From Paracoccus denitrificans (lineage in GTDB: Bacteria > Pseudomonadota > Alphaproteobacteria > Rhodobacterales > Rhodobacteraceae): a DNA stretch of 64,000 nucleotides. The notes under the pieces are model-generated. The model had not been told where the DNA came from. It ran no database searches and saw only the letters and a list, made by a program, of their open reading frames with translations. The DNA lies in NCBI RefSeq assembly GCF_900100045.1, contig NZ_FNEA01000003.1:184337-248336 (forward strand). The letters are read 5' to 3'. Position 1 is the first letter of the stretch. Each line of letters opens with the position of its first letter. The position numbers and the translations under genes are program-made. Shown one piece after another: positions 28,001 through 36,852 of this stretch.

Positions 28001-29623
28001 ATGCCGCTCGACCGCAATGCCACCACGCTACCGCCCGTCGTCCTGCGCGCCGTGCCGGGCGCGGATCACGTCCTGACCCCCGAGGCGCTGGGTTTCGTCG
28101 CCGAATTGCAGGACCGCTTCGGCCTGCGGCTGCATGCGCTGATGGTCGCCCGCGCCCGCCGGCAGGAGCGCATCGACCGGGGTGAGTTGCCCGACTACCT
28201 GCCGCAGACGCGCGAGATCCGGCAGGGCATCTGGCAGGCCGCCCCCGTCCCGCCGGCGCTGGAGGATCGCCGGGTCGAGATCACCGGCCCGGTGGATCGC
28301 AAGATGATGATCAACGCGCTGAACTCGGGCGCCCGGGTCTTCATGGCCGATTTCGAGGACGCGACCGCGCCCAGCTTCGCCAATATCATCGCCGGGCAGG
28401 CGAACCTGATCGACTATCGCGACGGCACGCTGGAGCATGACGACTCTGCCACCGGCAAGAGCTATCGCGTCGGCCCCCGCCCGGCGCTGCTGATCGTCCG
28501 CCCGCGCGGGCTGCACCTGCCCGAGGCGAATGTGCTGATCGGCGGCCAGCCGGTCTCGGCGGCGCTGTTCGATTTCGGCCTGTCGCTTTATCACTGCGGC
28601 CGGGCGCTGGCCGCCACCGGGCGCGGGCCGTTCTATTACCTGCCCAAGCTGGAGGGCCATGGCGAGGCGCGGTTCTGGAATGAGGTCTTTGCCTTTGCCC
28701 AGGACCGCATGGGACTGGCGCAGGGCACGATCAAGGCCACCGTGCTGATCGAGACCCTGCCCGCCGCCTTCGAGATGGACGAGATCGTCTGGGAACTGCG
28801 CGACCACATCGCCGGGCTGAATTGCGGCCGCTGGGACTATATCTTCAGCTATATCAAGACGCTGCGCAATCATCCGGCCTATGCGCTGCCCGACCGGGCG
28901 CAGGTCGGGATGGAGAATGCCTTCCTGGCCGCCTATGCCGCCCGCGTGGTCAAGGTCTGCCATCGCCGCGGCATCCATGCCATGGGCGGCATGTCGGCGG
29001 CGATCCCGGTCCGGGGCGATGCCGAGGCCAACGAGGCCGCCTTTGCCCGCGTCCGCGCCGACAAGCAACGCGAGGTCGGCATGGGCTTCGACGGCTGTTG
29101 GGTCGCGCATCCCGACCTGGTGCCGGTGGCGCAGGCGGTCTTCGACGCCGCCATGCCCGGTCCGAACCAGATCCGCAAGCCGCGCCAGCAATGGCGCATC
29201 GAGCCCGCGATGCTGCTGAAACCCCATCGGGGCCGGATCACCGAGGCGGGCGTGCGGCTGAATATCGAGGTCGCCGTCGAATACCTGGCGCAATGGCTGT
29301 CCGGCCGCGGCGCGGTGCCGATCCAGAACATGATGGAGGATGCCGCCACCGCCGAGATCAGCCGCGCCCAGCTGTGGCAATGGCTGCGCCACGGCGCCCC
29401 CGTCGTGCTGGAGAACGGCGAAGAGCGCCGGTTGACCGCCGAATGGCTGGGCGAGTTGATGCAGGCCGAGATCGTCCGCATCCTCGACCGGCTGGGCCCG
29501 AACGGGTTCCATCGCGGCCATTACGCCAGCGCCGCGCGTATCGTGCAGGAGGCCGCGACGGCCGAGACCCTGCCCGATTTCATCACCGTCCCGGCCTACG
29601 ACGTGCTGAACGCGCTGGACTGA
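28001..29623 (+). CDS. aceB: Malate synthase A
   Basis: A 540-residue enzyme condensing acetyl-CoA and glyoxylate to malate. It carries the family signature RDHIAGLNCGRWDYIFSYIK, with VFMADFEDATAPSF and VLIETLPAAFEMDEIVWELR upstream and PIQNMMEDAATAEISRAQ near the end. ATG 28001 is preceded by ACAGGAGGCCGCC. Isocitrate lyase follows 123 bp later in the same direction, so this is the glyoxylate bypass operon used for growth on C2 compounds. Confidence 0.95.
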   Translation: MPLDRNATTLPPVVLRAVPGADHVLTPEALGFVAELQDRFGLRLHALMVARARRQERIDRGELPDYLPQTREIRQGIWQAAPVPPALEDRRVEITGPVDRKMMINALNSGARVFMADFEDATAPSFANIIAGQANLIDYRDGTLEHDDSATGKSYRVGPRPALLIVRPRGLHLPEANVLIGGQPVSAALFDFGLSLYHCGRALAATGRGPFYYLPKLEGHGEARFWNEVFAFAQDRMGLAQGTIKATVLIETLPAAFEMDEIVWELRDHIAGLNCGRWDYIFSYIKTLRNHPAYALPDRAQVGMENAFLAAYAARVVKVCHRRGIHAMGGMSAAIPVRGDAEANEAAFARVRADKQREVGMGFDGCWVAHPDLVPVAQAVFDAAMPGPNQIRKPRQQWRIEPAMLLKPHRGRITEAGVRLNIEVAVEYLAQWLSGRGAVPIQNMMEDAATAEISRAQLWQWLRHGAPVVLENGEERRLTAEWLGELMQAEIVRILDRLGPNGFHRGHYASAARIVQEAATAETLPDFITVPAYDVLNALD

Positions 29624-29746
29624 GGCCCTCCATGGACCCGATCCGCACGCTTTCCCCCTTTGGCGGGCCGCTTCCCCCCGGATGCCCCGCCTTGCCGCAA
29701 ACCGCGACTGCCGATCCCCGAACCGACCCTGCTGAAAGGAAGCATC

Positions 29747-31354
29747 ATGAGCAGAAAGACTTTTTCGGAAATCCATGCCGAGGTGTCGTCCCGCTACCCC
29801 TCCGGTCGAACCCCGGGTGGCGTTTCGGTCGATGACATCGTGCAGCTGCGGCTGCAGAACACCTATGACACGCATCTGGACATCGCTCGCGACATGGCCG
29901 GCGTGATGCGCGCGGACATGGCGGCCTATGACGCCGATGCCGCGCAGTTCACCCAGTCGCTGGGCTGCTGGTCGGGCTTTCACGCCCAGCAGATGATCAA
30001 GGCGGTCAAGCGCCTGCGCGGCACGGCCAGGGGCACCTATGTCTATCTGTCGGGCTGGATGGTCGCGGGCCTGCGCAACCGCTGGGGCCATCTGCCCGAC
30101 CAGTCCATGCATGAAAAGACCGCCGTGGCCGACCTGATCCAGGAGATCTACGTCTCGCTGCGCCAGGCCGACGAGGTGGCGCTGAACGACCTGTTCAAGG
30201 ATCTCAAGGCCGCGAAGACCGAGGCCGAGCGGGCGAAGGCCATCGCGGCGATCGACGGTTTCGAATCCCATGTCGTGCCGATCATCGCCGATATCGACGC
30301 GGGCTTCGGCAACGAACACGCCACCTATCTGCTGGCCAAGGAACTGATCAAGGCCGGCGCCTGCGCGCTGCAGATCGAGAACCAGGTCTCGGACGCCAAG
30401 CAATGCGGCCACCAGGACGGCAAGGTCACGGTCCCGCGCGAGGATTTCATCGAAAAGCTGCGCGCCTGCCGCCTGGCCTTCGAGGAGCTGGGCGTGGACG
30501 ATGGCGTCATCGTCGCCCGCACCGACAGCCTGGGCGCCGGGCTGACGCAGAAGGTGCCGGTCAGCCAGCGCCTGGGCGACTTGGCCGCGGAATACATCAA
30601 ATGGCTGAAGGTCGAGCCGATCACCGAGGCGAACCCGATCCGCGAGGGCGAGCTGGCGCTGTTCAAGGACGGGCAGTTCGTGAAGCCGGCCCGGCTTCCG
30701 AACGGGCTGTTCCCGTTCCAGGAAAACACCGGCCGCCAGCGCGTGATCGAGGATTGCATCGCCAGCCTGACCCAGGGCGGCGCCGACCTCCTGTGGATCG
30801 AGACCGACACGCCGAACGTCGATGAGATCGCCGGCATGGTGGCCGAGATACGCAAGGCGGTGCCGAACGCCAAGCTGACCTACAACAACTCGCCCAGCTT
30901 CAACTGGACGCTGAACCTGCGCAAGCAGGTGCGCGCGCAATGGCTGGCCGAGGGCAGCATTGCCGAGGCCGACTACCCGGACGGCAACGAGCTGATGAAG
31001 CCCGATTTCGACGATACCGACCTGGGACGCGAGGCCGACGCCCGGCTGCAACGCTTCCAGACCGATATCTCGGCCCGGGCCGGCGTGTTCCACAACCTGA
31101 TCACGCTGCCGACCTTCCACCTGACCGCCAAGTCGGTGGACGAGCTGTCGCACGGCTATTTCGGCGAGGAAAAGATGCTGGCCTATGTGAAGACCGTGCA
31201 GCGCCAGGAGATCCGCCGCGGCATCTCGGCGGTCAAGCATCAGCACGAGGTCGGCTCGGACCTGGGCGACAGCTTCAAGGAGATGGTCGCGGGCGAGCGT
31301 GCGCTGAAGGCGGGCGGGCACGCCAACACCATGAACCAGTTCGCCGCCGAATAG
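29747..31354 (+). CDS. aceA: Isocitrate lyase (long form)
   Basis: A 535-residue enzyme splitting isocitrate to glyoxylate and succinate. The catalytic loop is KQCGHQDGKVTVPREDF rather than the KKCGH of E. coli AceA. This, with the ~535-residue length, marks the subgroup found in alphaproteobacteria and as mycobacterial AceA2. Other blocks are ADIDAGFGNEHATYLLAKEL and NNSPSFNWTLNLRKQVRAQW. ATG 29747 has GAAAGGAAGCATC. It is followed by a strong GC hairpin at 31390. Confidence 0.94.
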   Translation: MSRKTFSEIHAEVSSRYPSGRTPGGVSVDDIVQLRLQNTYDTHLDIARDMAGVMRADMAAYDADAAQFTQSLGCWSGFHAQQMIKAVKRLRGTARGTYVYLSGWMVAGLRNRWGHLPDQSMHEKTAVADLIQEIYVSLRQADEVALNDLFKDLKAAKTEAERAKAIAAIDGFESHVVPIIADIDAGFGNEHATYLLAKELIKAGACALQIENQVSDAKQCGHQDGKVTVPREDFIEKLRACRLAFEELGVDDGVIVARTDSLGAGLTQKVPVSQRLGDLAAEYIKWLKVEPITEANPIREGELALFKDGQFVKPARLPNGLFPFQENTGRQRVIEDCIASLTQGGADLLWIETDTPNVDEIAGMVAEIRKAVPNAKLTYNNSPSFNWTLNLRKQVRAQWLAEGSIAEADYPDGNELMKPDFDDTDLGREADARLQRFQTDISARAGVFHNLITLPTFHLTAKSVDELSHGYFGEEKMLAYVKTVQRQEIRRGISAVKHQHEVGSDLGDSFKEMVAGERALKAGGHANTMNQFAAE

Positions 31355-31389
31355 GGGCCGACAGGATTCGGCCAATCCCGGCCCCTGTG

Positions 31390-31417
31390 CGCCGCCCCCG
31401 GATCTCCGGGGGCGGCG
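31390..31417 (+). terminator. GC-rich hairpin after aceA, probable terminator
   Basis: CGCCGCCCCCGG pairs perfectly with CCGGGGGCGGCG across a 4-nt loop, 35 bp past the aceA stop. Only two T residues follow, so efficiency is uncertain. Confidence 0.55.
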
Positions 31418-31535
31418 TTCCGCATGACGGTGACGAGATCAGGCGCGTGCGCAACCGAAATCACCGGAGGCTTCAAACGGTCCCGATTTCATCCTTCTTG
31501 CTATTGGCCTGGCTCCCGCGCTATGGCGGAGTTGT

Positions 31536-31708
31536 CGGTTTCCGCAAGGAATTGAAAGGGAATCCGCCGGGGCATCAGCCCCGAACCGGAACTGCCCCCG
31601 CAACTGTAGGCGGCGAGCAGGGTGCGAAACAGCCACTGTGGCCCATGCCATGGGAAGGCCGCATCCCTGCCGTGACCCGTCAGTCAGGAGACCTGCCGAC
31701 GCGATGAC
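31536..31708 (+). promoter_or_regulatory. Cobalamin riboswitch upstream of btuFCD
   Basis: Core motifs in order: GAAAGGGAATCCG, GAACTGCCCCCGCAACTGT, GCCACTGTGG, GGGAAGGCC and the 3' GTCAGTCAGGAGACCTGCC. It lies ~105 bp before the binding-protein gene at 31811. It should shut down this ABC operon when B12 is plentiful. Confidence 0.93.
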
Positions 31709-31810
31709 CAACCCGGGCGGTGGGCCTGGACGGGGTTTGCTGCCGGCACCGCCGCCCTGCACGCCTGTCCATGCCCCGCGCCTGCCCATGATGCAGCGGA
31801 AGGGACCATC

Positions 31811-32818
31811 ATGCTGAGACTCACCACGGCGCTCGTCGCCACCTTTGCCCTGGCGCCGATGGCACTGGCGGGCACCGAATACCCGCTGACCCTGACCAGT
31901 TGCGGCCACGAGGTCACCTTCGAGGCGGCGCCGGAAAGCGTTGTCAGCGTCGGGCAAAGCACGACCGAGATCCTCTATATGCTGGGTCTTGGCGACAAGG
32001 TGGCGGGCACGGCGCTGTGGATCAACCCGGTCCTGCCGGAGTTCGCCGAAGTCGACGCCAAGGTCGAGCGCCTGTCCGACAACGCCCCCAGCTTCGAGAG
32101 CGTGCTGGCGAAGAAGCCGGGCCTGGTGGTCACCGCCTATGAATGGATGATCGGGCCGCAAGGCGCGATCGGCACGCGCGAGATGTTCGATGACGCGCAG
32201 ATCCCCAGCTGGATCATGCCCACCGAATGCATCGGCAAGGACAATACCCAAAGCATGGACGGCGCTCGCACGGTCATGTTCGACACCGCGCTGCTCTATC
32301 AGGGGATCGAGGAACTGGCGACGATCTTCGACGTCCAGGACCGCGGCGCGGAGGTGATCGCCGACCTCAAGGCGCGCGAGGCGGCGGCGGTCGAAAAGGC
32401 GCAGGGGTTGAACCTGCCCCAGGACGTATCGGGCCTGTTCTGGTATTCCTCGGCCGATATCGAGATCGACCCCTATGTCGCGGGCGTGAATGCGGCGCCG
32501 GGCTGGATGCTGTCCAAGCTGGGGGTGAGGAACGTCATCACCTCGCAAGAGGAATGGCCGACCGTGGGCTGGGAGACCATCGCCAAGGCCGACCCCAGCT
32601 TCATCGTCGCCGCCGAGATGAACCGCCGCCGCTTCCCGGCCGATGACATCGCCGTCAAGCGCGAGTTCCTGACCTCGGACCCGGTGACTGCCGAGATGGA
32701 GGCGGTGAAGAACGACCGCATCCTGACCATGCCGGCGAATGCGATGGACCCCTCGGTCCGCACGATCTACGCGCTGGAATCGCTGGCGGATTCGCTGGCC
32801 GGGTTCGATCTGAAATGA
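31811..32818 (+). CDS. btuF: Corrinoid ABC transporter, periplasmic binding protein
   Basis: A 335-residue class III binding protein. A signal peptide (MLRLTTALVATFALAPMALA) is followed by two lobes with SVVSVGQSTTEILYMLGLGD and VITSQEEWPTVGWETIAKAD. It is directly behind the second cobalamin riboswitch and overlaps the permease start by 4 bp (ATGA). A ferric-siderophore role would be the alternative from sequence alone, but the riboswitch argues for B12 or cobinamide. Confidence 0.85.
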   Translation: MLRLTTALVATFALAPMALAGTEYPLTLTSCGHEVTFEAAPESVVSVGQSTTEILYMLGLGDKVAGTALWINPVLPEFAEVDAKVERLSDNAPSFESVLAKKPGLVVTAYEWMIGPQGAIGTREMFDDAQIPSWIMPTECIGKDNTQSMDGARTVMFDTALLYQGIEELATIFDVQDRGAEVIADLKAREAAAVEKAQGLNLPQDVSGLFWYSSADIEIDPYVAGVNAAPGWMLSKLGVRNVITSQEEWPTVGWETIAKADPSFIVAAEMNRRRFPADDIAVKREFLTSDPVTAEMEAVKNDRILTMPANAMDPSVRTIYALESLADSLAGFDLK

Positions 32819-33888
32819 GGATGCGCGCCGCGGCCCCCGGCATGGCCCGCGCCGGGGGCCGCGGCATGGGGCGCGGCTGGGGCTGGCTGTGGCTGGCCCC
32901 GGCCGTGCTGGTCGCGGCGCTGTTCTTCGGCACCGCGGTGGGCGAGACGCGCATCCCGCTTGCCACCGTGATCGAGGTGCTGGCGGTCAAGGCGGGGCTG
33001 TCCTCGGCCGCGCTCGACCCGATCGACGCCAGCGTGATCTGGCATTACCGGCTGTCGCGCGCCGTGGTCGCGGCCTGCGGCGGCGCCAGCCTGGCGCTGT
33101 CGGGGCTGATCCTTCAGGCGCTGCTGCGCAACCCGCTGGCCGAGCCCTATCTGCTGGGGATTTCCGCCGGGGCCTCGACCGGGGCGGTGCTGATCGCCGT
33201 CGCGGGCGTGGGCGGCGGGCTGGTCGGCATGTCGGCGGGGGCCTTTGCCGGGGCGTTGACCGCCTTTGCGCTGGTCGCGGGGCTTGCCCATGCGGCGGGC
33301 GGCGGCTCGGGGTTGCGCGGGGCCGGAGTGATCATCTTGGCGGGCATCGCCGGCTCGCAAATGTTCAACGCGCTGACGGCGCTGATCATCGCGCAATCGG
33401 CCAGCGCCGAGCAGGCGCGCGGCATCATGTTCTGGCTGCTGGGGAACCTCTCGGGCGTGCGCTGGCCCGACACCGGGCTGGCGCTGCCGGTGGCGGCGCT
33501 GGGGCTGGCGGTGACGCTGTGGCATGCCCGCGCGCTGGACGCCTTCACCTTCGGCGCCGAGGCCGCCGCCGCGCTTGGCATCGACCTGCGGCGCACTCAG
33601 GCGGTGCTGATCGGCACCGCGGCGCTGGTAACCGCGGTCATGGTGTCCATCGCCGGGGCCATCGGCTTCGTCGGCCTGGTCGTGCCCCATGCGATGCGCT
33701 TCCTGGTCGGCACCCGCCATGCGCGGCTGGTCCCGGCGACGGCGCTGGCCGGGGCTGTGTTCCTGGTGCTGTCCGACGTGGTTTCGCGCATCGTCATTCC
33801 GGGGCAGGTGCTACCCATTGGCGTGATCACCGCGCTGGTCGGCGCGCCCGCCTTTGCCGTGGTCATGGTCCGGGGGCGGCAGCGATGA
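32815..33888 (+). CDS. btuC: Corrinoid ABC transporter, permease (FecCD family)
   Basis: A 357-residue integral membrane protein with about ten hydrophobic segments and FecCD-family motifs: SRAVVAACGGASLALSGLIL, RNPLAEPYLLGISAGASTGA, FWLLGNLSGVRWPD and IGFVGLVVPHAMRFLVGTRH. It starts in an ATGA overlap with the binding protein gene and ends in an ATGA overlap with the ATPase gene, showing tight translational coupling. Confidence 0.9.
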   Translation: MRMRAAAPGMARAGGRGMGRGWGWLWLAPAVLVAALFFGTAVGETRIPLATVIEVLAVKAGLSSAALDPIDASVIWHYRLSRAVVAACGGASLALSGLILQALLRNPLAEPYLLGISAGASTGAVLIAVAGVGGGLVGMSAGAFAGALTAFALVAGLAHAAGGGSGLRGAGVIILAGIAGSQMFNALTALIIAQSASAEQARGIMFWLLGNLSGVRWPDTGLALPVAALGLAVTLWHARALDAFTFGAEAAAALGIDLRRTQAVLIGTAALVTAVMVSIAGAIGFVGLVVPHAMRFLVGTRHARLVPATALAGAVFLVLSDVVSRIVIPGQVLPIGVITALVGAPAFAVVMVRGRQR

Positions 33889-34655
33889 CGCCGCCTCTGG
33901 AACTCGACGGCGCGGGCCGCCGGGTGCAGGGGCGCGACATCGTCGCCGATGTCAGCCTGTCGCTGCAACCGGGCGAGATGCTGGGCCTGATCGGGCCGAA
34001 CGGCTCGGGCAAATCGACGCTGCTGAACCTGATGGCGGGGCTGATGCGGCCCTGCCGGGGCGAGGTCCGCTTGAACGGCCAGCCGATGGCCCGCCTGCGC
34101 CGCCGCCAGATCGCGCAGCGCCTGGCGCTGGTGGCGCAATCCGCCGACACGGGCGACCGCATCACCGTGCGCGAGGCGGTCGAGCTTGGTCGCACCCCTT
34201 GGCTGGACCCGCTGCGGCCCTGGAGCCCCCGCGACGACGCCGCCGTCGCCGCCGCGCTAAAGGCAGTGGACATGGCGCATATGGCCGCGCGCGACTGGTC
34301 CTCGCTGTCGGGGGGCGAGCGCCAGCGCGCCCATATCGCCCGCGCCCATGCCCAAAGCCCGCAGATCCTGCTGCTGGACGAGCCGACCAATCACCTGGAC
34401 ATCCACCACCAGCTTGGCATCCTCGACCTGGTGGCCGGGCTGGGCACCACCACCGTCATCGCGTTGCACGACCTGCACCATGCCTTGCGCTGCGACCGGG
34501 TGCTGGTGATGCAGGCGGGCCGCTGCGTGGCGCTTGGCCCGCCCGCCGAAACCCTGACCCCCGCGCTGATCCGCGAGATCTTCGCCATCGAGGCCGAACT
34601 GATCCTCCATCCCGGCGGCGCGCGCCCGGTCTTCGCCTTCCAACGCCTTTCGTGA
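33885..34655 (+). CDS. btuD: Corrinoid ABC transporter, ATP-binding protein
   Basis: A 256-residue ATPase. Walker A is GPNGSGKSTLL (~residues 39-49), the Q-loop is in LVAQSADTGDRI, the ABC signature is LSGGERQRAHIARAHAQ, and Walker B is ILLLDEPTNHLD with a following HDLHHA switch histidine. It is the third gene of the riboswitch-led btuF-btuC-btuD operon. Confidence 0.92.
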   Translation: MTPPLELDGAGRRVQGRDIVADVSLSLQPGEMLGLIGPNGSGKSTLLNLMAGLMRPCRGEVRLNGQPMARLRRRQIAQRLALVAQSADTGDRITVREAVELGRTPWLDPLRPWSPRDDAAVAAALKAVDMAHMAARDWSSLSGGERQRAHIARAHAQSPQILLLDEPTNHLDIHHQLGILDLVAGLGTTTVIALHDLHHALRCDRVLVMQAGRCVALGPPAETLTPALIREIFAIEAELILHPGGARPVFAFQRLS

Positions 34656-34666
34656 AAGGAAATCCC

Positions 34667-35092
34667 ATGCTGCTTCGCGCCGCCCTGCTGTGCCTTCTGC
34701 CCGTCGCCGCCATCGCCGAGACCCACGAGGTCAGGATGCTGAACCGCAATGACACCGGCCCCATGCCCTTCGAGCCGGATTACCTAGTGATCCGGCCCGG
34801 CGATACGGTCAGGTTCCTTGCCACCAGCCCCGGCCACAATGCCGCCACCATCGTCGGCATGATCCCCGAGGGCGGCGAGAAGTTCACCGGCAAGATCAAC
34901 CAGGAAATCGAGGTCACGCTGGAGGCCGAGGGCATCTGGGGCATCAAGTGCAGCCCCCATTACACCATGGGCATGGCGATGCTGATCCAGGTCGGCGACA
35001 CCCCGGCGACCGAGGCCGACCTGCCCGAAGACCTGCCCGACGCCGTTCGCCAGAGGATGCTGGAAATCCTCGAAAGGCAGAAGGGAGAGTAA
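34667..35092 (+). CDS. Pseudoazurin (type 1 blue copper protein)
   Basis: A 141-residue periplasmic electron carrier. A signal peptide ends at AAIA-ET. The copper ligands are visible: His in SPGHNAAT, and Cys, His and Met in CSPHYTMGMAM. Family members pass electrons to nitrite reductase, cytochrome peroxidase or N2O reductase. ATG 34667 follows GAAAGGAAATCCC, only 11 bp behind the corrinoid ATPase gene, so it is likely co-transcribed under the cobalamin riboswitch. That partner is unusual. Confidence 0.9.
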   Translation: MLLRAALLCLLPVAAIAETHEVRMLNRNDTGPMPFEPDYLVIRPGDTVRFLATSPGHNAATIVGMIPEGGEKFTGKINQEIEVTLEAEGIWGIKCSPHYTMGMAMLIQVGDTPATEADLPEDLPDAVRQRMLEILERQKGE

Positions 35093-35108
35093 GCCGCAGG
35101 CCGAGGCA

Positions 35109-35924
35109 ATGCTGAACTGTTCGGTCAAGGACGACATACGCGACTATTGGAGCGTTCGGGCCAAGACCTATGACCGAAGCCCCGGCCATGGACTGATGGC
35201 GCCGCGCGAGGCGGCCGCCTGGCGCACGCTGATCCGGCGTCACCTCGGTCCCGGCGAGGGGCGACGAGCGCTGGATCTCGGCTGCGGCACCGGCGCCATG
35301 TCGCGGCTGATGCAGAAGGCGGGCTTCGCCGTCACTGGGCTGGACTTCGCCGGTTCCATGCGGGACCGCGCGAGGGCGACCAGCGCCCGCATCGCCTTCA
35401 TCGCCGCCGGTGCCGAGAACACGGTGGAACCCGACAGCCATTACGACGCGATCATCGCGCGCAACCTGCTGTGGACCTTGCCCGACCCGGAAGCCGCGCT
35501 CGCCGACTGGTTTCGCATCCTGAAGCGTGGCGGGCGGCTTCTAGTCATCGACGGCGACCATGCCCGCCAAAGCCTGATCGAGCGCGCCCTTCCGTGGTTC
35601 GACCGCCTGCTCGGCAGGGTGCAGGACAGCCACAGCCCGGTGACCCCAGCGCAATGGCGCGAACATTGGCGGATCATGGCGCAACTGCCCTTCGGCACCG
35701 GCTTGCGTGCCAGGGATGCCGCAAGCCTGCTATCGCGCGCGGGCTTCACCGAGTTGCGGCACGAGAACCTGCGTGCGATCCACAGCCGCCGCTGGCCACT
35801 GTTTTCCCGCGCGCGCCTCGCTGCGCTCGGCCAGCACCGCTTCGCTGTCTCGGCCAGCAAGCCGGGGTTAGAGGTGGTCGTGTCTTTCGGCGAGCGGCGC
35901 GTCCGCGAAGAGCCAACGCGATAG
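35109..35924 (+). CDS. Class I SAM-dependent methyltransferase
   Basis: A 271-residue soluble methyltransferase. Motif I is ALDLGCGTGAMSRLMQKAGF (~residues 54-73), then VTGLDFAGSMRDRAR, YDAIIARNLLWTLPDPEAAL and LKRGGRLLVIDGD. It starts 16 bp after the pseudoazurin gene and is probably the last gene of the riboswitch-led operon. Proteins like this act on small molecules or cofactors; the substrate cannot be told from sequence, though context suggests a corrinoid or copper link. Confidence 0.82.
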   Translation: MLNCSVKDDIRDYWSVRAKTYDRSPGHGLMAPREAAAWRTLIRRHLGPGEGRRALDLGCGTGAMSRLMQKAGFAVTGLDFAGSMRDRARATSARIAFIAAGAENTVEPDSHYDAIIARNLLWTLPDPEAALADWFRILKRGGRLLVIDGDHARQSLIERALPWFDRLLGRVQDSHSPVTPAQWREHWRIMAQLPFGTGLRARDAASLLSRAGFTELRHENLRAIHSRRWPLFSRARLAALGQHRFAVSASKPGLEVVVSFGERRVREEPTR

Positions 35925-36104
35925 CAACAACGGAGATATCCGCCCGGTGCCTTGCGTGGTTGGAGATATGTCGATCTGGAAGGGTGCATCTTGAGCAACG
36001 GCAACAAATATTTCAATTATTTCAGTGCGTTGTGAGACGAATCAGATATGCGATCAAGAGATGCCCGCCGGTTACCCGCGAGGGAAGCGCGTGTCGTCAC
36101 TTGA

Positions 36105-36530
36105 GAGACCTTCCCGGGCCGGTTGGTTGTCTGGCTTCATCCGCCGAACGAGATAGAACAATGTTTCCCAAACCGACTGCGCGAATTGCGGGAAGGTTTT
36201 GCCAGCTTCCTTCGTCGGCTGGAAGGAACGGACATTGCCTCGGCCCAAAGCAAGGTGATCGGAATCGCGGTGCAGGGACCAATCAATTCCTCGAGTCTCG
36301 CGCAGTTGGAGCGCAGGCTTGCAAAGAGGGCGTTTCGCCCACTTTCGTTCAAGGAAGCCGCACAATTCCTAGGTGTAGACAAGAAGGAACTCCGCCGGTT
36401 GCGCCACTGCGGGGAAATCAAGCCCAGTGGATACGAGGTGGCCAGTCGCTATGGGCGAAACTACAGTTATCCGATGTTTTCTGTAAACGATCTGATCAGG
36501 ATTCAAAGCGAAAGGTCGTCGACCCTATAA
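36105..36530 (+). pseudogene. Remnant protein with a helix-turn-helix segment
   Basis: An open frame of ~140 codons without any ATG near its beginning (TTG at 36123 is the first plausible start). The C-terminal part (SFKEAAQFLGVDKKELRRLR, HCGEIKPSG, SYPMFSVNDLIRIQSERSS) looks like a MerR/excisionase-type DNA-binding segment. Base composition is lower in GC than the flanking operons. I suspect the 3' piece of a mobile-element gene; a small intact gene starting at TTG cannot be excluded. Confidence 0.4.
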
Positions 36531-36852
36531 ATGGTTGAAATGCACCTCCCAGGAGTAATGCGACCAGGCAGAAAGATTCACACTGGTTGCGAATTTTCAT
36601 CCGCTCGCCAGTCAACGATGCGATCCAAAAAGGAAATCGGTGAAGTCGCATTTCTAAAATGTGAGATATCCGCTATGCAGGCGTATCTTGGGCACTGGAC
36701 GTTGAGATTAGCATGACGACTGAATTGAGAAGGCCAGAATTGATCCCGCCCTGCGGTCACCGGCGGGCAATGCTGCATTCCTGTTGCGCAACCTGCTCGG
36801 GTGAGGTGATGTAAACTATGCTGGCTTCAGGCATCGATTGCAAAAAGAACGA
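36531..36852. other. Intergenic stretch, no gene seen
   Basis: About 320 bp of lower-GC sequence between the helix-turn-helix remnant and the 3' end of the minus-strand MTHFR-like gene. No RNA gene, terminator or repeat recognised. Confidence 0.4.

Noticed and set aside
28028..31375. A minus-strand open frame of over 1100 codons opposite aceB and aceA
   Set aside because: It is the antisense shadow of two clearly real enzymes; composition is the Ala/Gly/Arg/Asp/His-rich pattern of antisense GC-rich DNA and no domain is visible.
32889..33884. Plus-strand upstream extension of the corrinoid ATPase frame through the permease gene
   Set aside because: Out-of-frame reading of the permease; the ATPase starts at the ATGA overlap at 33885.
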